This document shows, in pieces, positions 54,092 through 64,000 of a DNA stretch of 64,000 bases. The stretch's first letter is position 1; each line of letters opens with the position of its first letter. Under the pieces are notes generated by a model. The model was given only the letters and a program-made list of their open reading frames with translations. It had not been told where the DNA came from and ran no database searches. Position numbers and translations under genes: made by a program. Source of the DNA: Ascaris suum (lineage: Eukaryota > Nematoda > Chromadorea > Rhabditida > Ascarididae); contig CM024168.1 of assembly GCA_013433145.1 (NCBI GenBank), forward strand, positions 6,766,184 through 6,830,183. Reading direction: 5' to 3'.

Positions 54092-57000
54092 TTACATTTC
54101 AGTGCGGAGAAAGCCATTCCGATCTTTGATCACTTCGATCCTTCTTCCATGCGGAGTGACCAAAGTGACCTCTCCTGAACGTCTATATATCTCGAGTTGT
54201 CCATTGAGAAAGTGCCGCACCAACAGCAAGCCGTCATCTATCTGCACAGTTGTCGCTCCCGCCTGGCCGTAATAGTTGACCTGTATATCAAATACGTTAA
54301 TAAATTAAACAAAGTCGAAATTTTAAACATATAAGTCTAATAATCAAAAGATCATATAAATGTAGCCTTTTTTGAACGAAGAGATTTTCTCTCTATGAGA
54401 CATATGTGGAGTCGTTTAGACGAAATGGTGCAAAGCAATCCTGAGGAAAAACCAGGCAGTCAGGTTCTCAGGTACCAAATTATACCTAGGCGCAAAAATC
54501 GCCACAATTGAATCCTACCTCACAGATTGAAAAGATGAGAAAAAAAACCTTAACCGGCATGCGCCTAAAAAGAATTAATTCTATAAAAATTAGGGACCTG
54601 ATATTTGTTGGAAGGATGTAACCATCGAGTATCCGTGTTGCTATATTCGTAGTAATTACAGCCACAATGTGTTCGCGTATACACAGTGAAATCACCTTTA
54701 TTGCTTTCATACAACGAAGCGCGACCGACGATGTTTTCCTCCATACGTGTCAGCAACTGAACCCATTAGAATACCAGAAAAATAAAATCAGAAAAAAAGC
54801 ACAAAAATACAACGGCAGATTTCACATCTCCCTGCGAGTGGGCGAATTCTATTTCATATCCCATCCGTTCACAGCCAGTAAGCGGACTTTTCTCCGATTC
54901 CTGTCAAGTTGATGAAGGACTTCTCGAACCCAGCAAATGACCAACAATCGACATGCACGCAGCTGAATATATTTTGCTAGTGCTTGTAAGATATTGTTTC
55001 TCTCGAAGTTGGCTCGGTAAAACAATACTTAAAACGCGGGCAGCATTCTACATCGCCCCTTCGCTTTTACCTCTCCCTTTCCAGCGTCGAAGAATCCACT
55101 GAGTTTAATTAAAGAGTTCATTCCTGAAGCTAAACGAATGCAAATTAAACTAAAACTATCAAAGCACAATTCCAGCTTAATCTGATTCGTGTACATTAAC
55201 ATGACGGGAGTAATAATAGGAACAGAACGTCAACCCAACTCATACAGCCAGTGGCAGTAACGGAAAAAATTGACAGGGTAGGGGGAGGTGATCCATGAAG
55301 TGCCTATTTCTTTTTTGAAAGCTTCAGCTCTTTGAGATAAAAGCCTTCTCTGTGCCTCACTTAAACTTTGGCACCTAAGCAACAAAAATGCAAACCAACC
55401 ATGTCCGCATTCGGCCCATTCTGAGGCTCTGGAATGATGGCCGTATTGTTTTTGAATGAAGGTGGGGAGAAGAATGCGGTCGTTAGAGGCTCGTTCCAAC
55501 GTACTGACTTCGCATTATTCTGTCCATGCAGGGGACTAACTGATCCAGGACTCGATTCCATCAGCATTGTCCCTTCACCACTATCCGTCGTTGTGTCCGT
55601 GCTCCCCTCATTCAGTGTCGATAATGTTCGTGCATCGTCTGGCATCACATTCTCCTCAAAATCTTTATTCCAGGCGACCGGTCAATGAATCGAGAAAGCC
55701 ACAATTACGGGAAGATTCCACGTTCAAGCTACAACTGAAAGACTAATAAATCCGAGTTGGCGTTACTTTTACTATGTATTGTCTACAGCGCAAAATTCGA
55801 CTTGCATGTGTTTATTTATCTGAAAGTTCCGAAGCAGAAAACACAGCGAATATGGGAATACGAACAATGAGAAAAGAAGCGGAGTAGACAACCGAAAAGT
55901 ACGACAGGAGGGAACAGTTCAGGTGAACAGACATTCAGCAGGTGAAAGCAGCGATAGTGTGACGATCGAACCGACTCAGCCGCCGTTTGAAATATGAAGG
56001 GGTGGGTGCACAGATCACACTGGCAGGAGGCAGATTCCAGGCTCATACAACACAAGACTCGAAATTGTGCAGAACACTGTTTGCACTATAACATTTCTTG
56101 GCGAGTTTAAAGTGATGCCGACATCGACTAAGGGATGGGGCAAACTGAAACCTTTCTGAAAAAGGGAATGCGACAGAATCGGCGGAATTTTGTAAAGGTT
56201 TAAGAAGAAAGCAAGTTCTTGTGACCCATACAACCAAGCTGGTGAGTAAAGAGTTCTTATGTCCTAATTAAACGAAACGAATCATTCGAATCGAATGCGA
56301 AATAAACTGACTCCAAGCTATCCTTATCTTTGCTTTCATTCAGTTCATTGTCCCCACACCTCCCGCCAATGGGCAGGTAGCCACTGGCAGTGGTGTACGC
56401 TGAACCGTTTCTTGAGAAAAAACCATCCAAAAAATTTTCGCCAAGAAGGTTAAACAATGAATTCAATAAGGTACACATATATGGACATTTTACCTTGCCG
56501 GTTCTTTTGTCCACTGCACTTCGCGGTTGGCGCAGACCAATCGTCATTCCACCGATTCTCTTCATTGCCATGCTAACTGGGGGCTTATTGGATGCGCGCT
56601 CCACTGCCTCCTGGGCCATCGTTTCCTTTGCAAATCGCCCGCGGCGTTTTGCTTGCTCAACCTGCAATATTGCATCTAGCTGACAGATAAACAACTAAAC
56701 TACGAATAAAAATTAAAGCCATAAAAGTTTTGCCCCACAAAGATTCAAACTCAACCGCTTTTCTAATAGCACTGTGGTTGCTGAAGAGAATTAGCCACCA
56801 GTGAATACTGAAAGTCGCAGACATTTAGAGTGCCACAACTTATCCTCCATTAAACCGCTTCGTGCCAGGAGAGCTACTGGATCAACAATTGTGAAGAAAT
56901 GAAATGAGAAATTTTCTAGAAGATCGAATTATCGTCAAATTACCAACCAAAAACCCACCCCTCTCCGCTGCCATGTGACCATATGACCGTATAAAAAGTA

Positions 57001-60000
57001 ACAAATGGAAATTCCACAGCACTCCATGCAAGTTTCACAGCAGTGAATGAAAAGATCAGTTCGAAATAAACCAAGTTTGAAAGACAACCGACTTTGCTTT
57101 GCCGATTTACGAGCTAAAATTAGGGCAGACAGATACATACATATGCATGTGCGAAGACAACGCGCAGTCATCATACGCCTTGCAAAAAACTAAAAAGAAA
57201 CGAATCCTTAATGGAGGCATCCGCCCACATCCTTTCTAGGCAAATGTAAAAGCAGATGTATTGCTTTAACAAGCGCTAAAGGAAACGTGGAAACCTGGCA
57301 TTCGTATATCCTGCATGATGAATTCTACGGCCTAGCTTAGTTTATTGATGCATTTGCACTATTTGCACGCTCTCTGTCGTCTCCCCACTCATATTCAAAC
57401 TGTGTTAAATTAAAATGAATTCCACACTTATAAGAAAGTACCGAAAGCGCTTTGAATCGCTTCTCGATGCGTTCTTTCTCGGCTGTTATCTCCTCGATCC
57501 TCTTATCCTTTTCCTTTATAGTCGCCTCGAGCTTCCTTATTTGCGACCTTAGATCGATTTTTTGTCGTTCCAAGTCACGTTTCGATGCTTTCAATTCATC
57601 TACCTAAACAGCTCCTCACTACAATACATTCTTCTTAACTGTTCAAATAAGCTCCGAATTAAAGAGATCAACTGATAAAGATGATGAAAACAAATAAAGC
57701 ACGAAGGCACCCACAGTTTCCTTCACTCCCTCCACTATCCCAATTCCTCCTAATCTTGACCGCAAACACAAAGAAGGCATTCATCTAAAGCAATACACAA
57801 ACGTTTGATCTCCAAAGAATGCAGTAAAAAACAATCTGTGCTATGTCATTTTCTAAGGAAAAATTCTGCAAACAATGAAAACGACTCACCTGTTCCCTAC
57901 AAATTTTTACGATCGTACTTTCGTCGTCTTGTTTTAAACGTTGCTTCCTCGTCAGTAAACTATTCTCTTTTTTCAGTTTCTCGAAATCAGCACTTCTCAA
58001 AGCTTCCCTCTCCTGCAGCATTGCTAGATTCTCGGTTCGCACCTTATCCCGTTCTTCAAGCCTCTCAATCGCTGCGTTCAGATCGTCCACTTTGCGATGT
58101 AAATCTTTATTCTCGTCGATGAGTGCATCGTACACTTCATCGAACTATAGAAAATATATCCTCTTTCAAAGAAAATGAATATATAAACACCACTATACCG
58201 ACATTAAGATACACCGCTAACTCTTCTATACTCATACAGACAGAAAAAGGGGGAACAGCTGGGTGGAGACACTAATCATTTGTGGCTGATACATATTAAC
58301 AAACAACATCTCTCCCTTACTTGCATCCCCTTCTCACATAACAAAAAGAATTGCTAAATCGGATCAAATTAAGCTTCAGTAACTGCAACTAGGGCAACAA
58401 TAAGAGAAAAAAGTGGCCTCGTATTCCTATTTTCCTAGGCGGCAAACAGTGTCTCAAGAAAGAGCCAACATAAGATGGAGCTGAAAAAAGAAGGGAAACA
58501 CGATCTCTATAAACAAATATTTCTGTCGCAAACGTTAAAAAATGAGGCTAAGCTCGTCCTGCAGCCCTCTCCCGTAATATACTTATGCTCCTTCTCGCAT
58601 CAACATTTCGTAGGCAGTACATAAAATGATTGAATGATTAGGTTATAAGAAGATACCTCAGCAACTTTACGACGGTGCTCTTCGCTGACTACATCTAAAT
58701 GCGCAATCAGATCCCTCAGCTGCTTGGCCAAGTTACGAACCTCTGCACTGGCAATGCTGTCTACAGATGGCAGAGGTGGAACCTCGATTTTCGGAACCTG
58801 CAATCTACCACCTGTGTATCGAAACAAGTGAGTGGCTCTTAAAGGGAAAGAGTATATGAGATGCTTTTTGAAATTCTTTGCGATACACCGGCAAGTTTTG
58901 TCAGTTGCCAAAACAACGATGAAAAAAACAAAACAAGGATTATGATCATGAGTTTTTTGATATTTCGACATTTACAGGCGCCCTAGAATTAGCACGAGAA
59001 ACCACATGTGCGTTCCCTATGAGTGATTCTGCGGAAGAAAAACTGCTTGGTAATGAAGTCGACCGGTTACAGAAGAAAACAAGTACGTCAGTTCTGAACC
59101 GTCTACAAGTGTCGAAAACTCAAAAAACTGATAATCGATACAAACGGGACGATGCCTGGCATATCAACCAACAGCACGAATAAATACGCCAAATACTACC
59201 AATGCATAAACACAGACACAGATGCACATGCGCATACAATATACAAAGACAATGTTTGCATTATGCACATTTCTGAAAACATGCACAATGTGAGTAAAAG
59301 CCATTTTTATTAACACACATCACAAGAAGTTCTCGGGGTGGATGGGGAGGAGAGGGGGTAGGGGAAGGCAAAAGATCCTAGAAGAAGAATCTTGACCTTC
59401 AAACAATAAAAAGCTGTAAAACATAGGCGTGAACTCATCGCTGAAGCCGACGTGAAAACGTCAACTTTTACAGATGATTTATCTGTTCGAAATCGTTTAG
59501 ATCAAGAAAGACCCTATAAGAAGGATCAGGCGGCACTTCACATCATTAAAATAGACGCAAAAAAGCACTCCTTTTCACCAATCCCACATCCTCCCAACTT
59601 ACTTCCTCGCTGAAAGAAAAACGATCAGAAACCAACCTGTCTCCACTACTGAAGGCTTAAATCGTAATTTCCATTAATAAAGGATGTCTTCAAATAAACA
59701 TCTTAAGTATATAGGCATACTTTATAGACTTGATGCACACCATTTGATGCTTTAAACCCTGCATCTGCTATTCGCACTTAGTATGATGCTGGGATGGTTG
59801 TGCTCATCTCCATCCTTATGTAACTGTTGCCACCAACCCCATCTCTCATAGTAAAGCACTCTCACCTACTCGCAAAGACTAATCGAGCACACCTTAAAAA
59901 GCCTCAAAGCGAAGTGCTTTAGCGGCTTCACTTAATCATTTCCAATCACCAAAATGCGCGCACATATATTTATAAAACATCACCTGAAAATGGAAGTAAA

Positions 60001-63000
60001 TCAGTACGGGTTGTACAGCTGGTATTAATAGGTACAAGTAAAGTGAAGAATGAAAAGCAAACTAGTATAGGTTGCAAGTATGAAAAGAAATATAATAAAC
60101 CTGAGCTGGCATAATTATCGGCTTCCCCATATGTTTAGTTCTGTCAAGAACCTCTCTCACTAGACGTCCACCAGGTGATTCCTCACCCAAAGATTCCTCC
60201 AGCAAAGGGGTCGAGTGCGAATGCAAAAGACGTGGCCGTCGTGCGCCTTCTTCAATACCAAAGCGAACTCTTGCTGGCGCTTCCTCTCCACAGGATGCAC
60301 TTTCTGTTGTTCTAGATCCTCCCGAGGTTGAATCAGAAGATAAGGGACAACGTGATGTTGCTTGAGATGGAGGTAAAGTACGACCACGAAGTGCGAAATG
60401 CTGAAAACGCCATCATTAAAGAAATTTAAAGTTTACTAGCAGAAAATGACAGCAAGGGACAAGGAGGCAGTGACGAGCGACCTCATTCAGAAATCTTTCA
60501 AGTGCCTGAAGATTACTGAATAAAAGTCACTGCAAAAGTTACAAAAACGAAGAGGTTCCAGAAAATCCCTCGAATTCTTCTGCATCAGTGACCGTGACGA
60601 GTACCACAAAAGCCGATTGGGACACACACTCAAAAACACACCGCAGTTTTTAGAAAAAAGTGTGTTCCATTGTAAACGCGAGAATTTTTTGCCACAATGG
60701 GCGACTGCTCAGCACTAATTCCCGTGACAAAAATCTAGTGCACTGATGAAAAGTGTCACTGCGAATACAGTTATGGTAAACGCAATGGCTCTTAATCCCT
60801 TCTTTTTCTCCTCGGGTCCCTCACCAGCCAAAGACGTTTGGAGAATATCAAATTGTGCGCATCGCCGCAATTCAATGTCCGAAGAGAAAACACGAAAGCT
60901 GATGAACCGTATAAGCGACATACTTGGAATGCTAAGCACTGCAAATATAATTTTTTAACGATGTGAAAAAGCAACAGCTCATTTCTAGGAAATATGCGCA
61001 GGCAAAAAGGAAGACAAAAGGGAATTATTTTCCGCTCCTTTTCCTCCGACGTACAGCACTGAAACGCCTTATAAGACGTCGACATGTCAAGAATCCGCTT
61101 CAGAAGTGTCGATAAAACCCTCTCAAAATTTTATCTTCTCCCTCACTACGAGTTTCTCCAATCACAATCACTTCCCAACGCTGCTTATTTCAATCACAGA
61201 TATGAATTATATCCCAGTTCGTTGAAAAACTGAAGGGTTTACCTTATCAAAAACCGATGGAAACACCGACCTCATCGGACGCAGTGCTATCGACGAAGCT
61301 GATGAGGCTAAAAATGAAATCATCGAAAGATAGATCAACCCCCACAGCTATGTCATCTGACCGTTTATAAGTGCCCACTCATCGTATTCGGACAAATAGA
61401 GATCTAAAGACTTTTGTCTTTTATTATGCTTAAAAAATAATGACACTTTAACATCGGGTATGTTTATGGAAATATGTAAAGAAATTCAGAGTCTATTAAA
61501 ACAAATAATAGTTTGAAGCTGCACATATTTGAAGCACTTATATGGGAAATTCACTTAATTATCGCATCTCAAACATATAAGCAAAGCTTTAAGATCCATC
61601 CACTTCGGCTCTGGACGTTGCATACTCGTCGAACTGGTGATTTCAATTACATGAAACGCATTCCTCCCTTGCTTCGACGTGAAATGTATCGTCCTAACAC
61701 CTTACTACATTGCTACTGTGGTAGAGCATAAGGACATCAGCGGTCACGGAAGTAATACCGAATTTCAAAACGAAACAAAGCCTCGAAGATATTCGGTAGT
61801 CCGTTTTCACAAAACATCTATTCTGTATGAAGCTCTAAGATCAAAACAAAAGGCAATCAAAACAAGGCAAACGACAATCAAGTAATTCTTCTTCAGCAGA
61901 CAGCTTTTTCTAAGATGCATAGATAGCCTGAGGTTAAGAAGGGAGGGGAGGGGGAGGAGCAACTGGCTCCCGATAGCACCTTTCCTTCCATCTCCCCTTT
62001 AAGAGATCAGACAAGTGCGGCTGCCTAAACACTATCAAAACGGCTTTCATTCTGCTGGTCAGCAAAGAACGTATACGATTATGCAATAATTGCAAAATGT
62101 AAAACCTACAAATCAGCAAAGTCAGCAGAAACTTAAGTGGGACAAAATTTAACTCGAGCCGATACCTCAAAAAATAAAACAAATGATAAAATAAGGAGAA
62201 AATACCTACCAAAAGCTGCTTTATGGTGAGGCACATGTAAATGTGCACAGAGGACCTTTTAAGTCGACCCACAAATGCGACCTTGCATCATCGCTGAGCA
62301 TTCTCTATCTCGACTAAACGTCAAGACTCGTATATAACTCCTACCTACCACCACAGATGCCCTCATAAATCATTCGTTCCCACGAATTATTTCATTCAAA
62401 TAATTCATCGTTCTGTGAGAAATATAACGGAATCATCCATGTTTTTTGCATAGCTTTTAGCCACTCTGATCCCTGTTTGATTAGACCCTCCTTCATGATA
62501 GAACAAGAAGTGATATATCAGCTTACCACTACTTCGATGCCTTCTTTCTGCATTTATTTGTTGGATCCTTAAACGAGTCTCTTCTAGAGGATCTGTTTCC
62601 TTATATTCCACCGCCTTTGGTGTAGATCTCTCCCCATCCGATGGTGTTGTCGACGAAATTCCACTACTTGGCGTTATAGTCTGCGAAGGAAACTCCTTAA
62701 AAACAATTTCATCGTTTAACCTCGTCTATGAGTCACCAGTAATACTGAATCTTTACTTCAGACATGGTTGAACAGAAGCCACAAATACTTCGGAAAAACA
62801 GCAAAGAGCAAATTTTTGAGCCACGACACCAGGCAAGCGTTCTTAAAACTAGGAAGCATGCTTTCTAAACTCGATGGCAGCCGCTCGAAATTCAAGCAGA
62901 ATAGCCTGGACTTTAAACTGCGGTGTACGGACGCAACAGATGGCTGAAATACCTGAAGAAAAGGCTTTAGATTAGTGCAATCTGTGAAGGACACATATTA

Positions 63001-63451
63001 AATTAAACTCTAGGAAGGGTGCATGTTTAATTTACTTCATACGGCTCCCAATACACTAATGAATGTAAAAGATGAAACGATGAAGGAGCTTTCAAGCGAT
63101 AATAGAAAACAATGAAAACGGAGAAAATGCTTTTCCCTTCAATTTATGAATAAAAAATGTGAACTTTCTCAACAGAAAGTTTTTGATACATTTCGGTATC
63201 GAGCTGCAGTCCAGGTCAAGCAGAAAAACACCGCTGCACTTCCAAATAAACTTAGAAAAACGATGAAATTTGCTTACATTGTTCTTAGCAGCCTCTTTCC
63301 CAAAGTCCCTAATAACACGGCGCCAATGCTTTGAGCGAGTACCATCGGTACTATGGGAGGTACTGCTGACCGTCCTTTGTTCTCCTTCCGGTAAGTCGAT
63401 ACCGTTCACTTGCGCTTCGATACGTTCAAACTCGGCGGTCGAATTGCCCAT
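54092..63451 (-). CDS. sas-4: Centriole assembly protein SAS-4/CPAP (CENPJ family), TCP domain, 12 exons
   Basis: Centriolar scaffold that binds tubulin and SAS-5/STIL and sets centriolar microtubule length. Exons 5' to 3': 63451-63278, 62952-62830, 62680-62527, 61307-61243, 60400-60101, 58797-58657, 58144-57890, 57603-57442, 56679-56494, 55654-55400, 54756-54598, 54280-54092; 2163 nt, 720 aa, frame kept throughout. The C-terminus (about residues 606-720) is the TCP/G-box beta-sheet: DTRWLHPSNKYQVNYYGQAG, TTVQIDDGLLLVRHFLNGQ, LEIYRRSGEVTLVTPHGRRI, matching the human pattern GRIVYYY, PDGLEVFQFPNGQIEKHFPDG. Residues about 320-460 form coiled coils (KDLHRKVDDLNAAIERLEER; RDLERQKIDLRSQIRKLEAT). 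The N-terminal 300 residues are Ser/Thr/Pro-rich and unrecognised. An acceptor TTGTTTAG ends 23 nt before the chosen ATG, suggesting trans-splicing. Exons 2 and 10 are the weakest calls. Confidence 0.88.
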
Positions 63452-63474
63452 CGATACGTGAGTATCGTTCGCTA

Positions 63475-64000
63475 CTAAACAAAATCCCATTTTTAGTGAA
63501 GACCTTTCGGCACCTGATTCAAATAGCTGCACTCGAATGCTATCATAATGGGAATACTCTATCCACCATAGACTGCCAAGCCTGAGTTCCAGCGTTTATT
63601 GGTATCGAAGCCGGACCGGAACCTCTCAACTGAATAATAAAGGAGATCCCTCTCGATGTGCACACAGAGACGTTTTTGCAGGTTTCGGATGGCGACTTCT
63701 TAGCAGCTGCTCTAATGTTCCATCAACATGCTTAAAATGATGTAGCATCGCACCTATCATTAAGTTCATTCATTGCGACTGAAAAATTTCGCCATTCTCG
63801 ACACCTATAACTCATTCTCGAAGACGTAACTCTGTCAACTTCATGAGGAAGCACAATTTTTCGAACTCGGCACTACGCTTTCCTAATGCGAACGGTAATA
63901 AAATCACATCCTTGGTATATATCTGACTCCAAGAATAAACAGTGTAAATCGATTAAGTACAGTCAAAAGCAGCGGACCAAGAAAAGGAAGCAGATAACTC
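63475..64000. other. Region upstream of sas-4
   Basis: No supported coding sequence. It should contain the sas-4 promoter on the minus strand. Confidence 0.35.

Overview
The window is eukaryotic and almost certainly from a nematode. The genes are split by many introns of roughly 0.3 to 2 kb with GT-AG borders and TTTCAG-type acceptors. Intergenic DNA carries poly-G/poly-C runs, a decayed RTE-type reverse transcriptase and foldback repeats. Several start codons sit just behind an acceptor-like TTTCAG or TTTTAG with no upstream coding exon, which fits spliced-leader trans-splicing. The closest familiar versions of the proteins are nematode ones (DNJ-12, IDHA-1, APC-10, SAS-4). Introns much larger than in Caenorhabditis suggest a parasitic or other large-genome nematode, but I cannot name the species.

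Layout. 2.0-9.5 kb, plus strand: a complete seven-exon type I J-domain co-chaperone (DNAJA1/dnj-12 type). 9.5-15.2 kb: no gene I can support, but one striking 63-nt hairpin. 15.2-17.2 kb, plus: two-exon ribosomal protein S26. 17.2-21.6 kb: gene-poor. 21.6-27.7 kb, minus: a complete eight-exon mitochondrial NAD-isocitrate dehydrogenase alpha subunit (idha-1). 28.4-31.9 kb: a 3.4-kb element bounded by 257-bp inverted repeats, with a broken RTE reverse transcriptase inside. 33.0-36.8 kb, plus: APC10/DOC1 of the anaphase-promoting complex, with a 500-bp foldback in intron 1 and a 109-nt TA microsatellite in intron 2. 37.0-42.8 kb, minus: a set of coding-looking exons of one unidentified gene, tail-to-tail with APC10. 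43.0-46.7 kb, plus: a complete five-exon LysM-domain single-pass membrane protein (LYSMD3/4 type). 46.7-54.1 kb: only weak candidates. 54.1-63.5 kb, minus: a complete twelve-exon centriole assembly protein SAS-4/CPAP, recognised from its C-terminal TCP (G-box) domain and its coiled coils.

For five genes the exons were joined by hand and the reading frame is kept across every junction: dnj-12 392 aa, rps-26 121 aa, idha-1 364 aa, the LysM protein 251 aa and sas-4 720 aa. APC10 is also in frame but its last exon is uncertain. These are housekeeping genes (protein folding, translation, TCA cycle, cell-cycle proteolysis, centriole duplication, endomembrane LysM protein) with no shared pathway and no obvious operon. 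The most unusual DNA is the foldback in APC10 intron 1, the inverted-repeat element and the small near-perfect hairpins. No CRISPR array, rRNA or convincing tRNA was seen.
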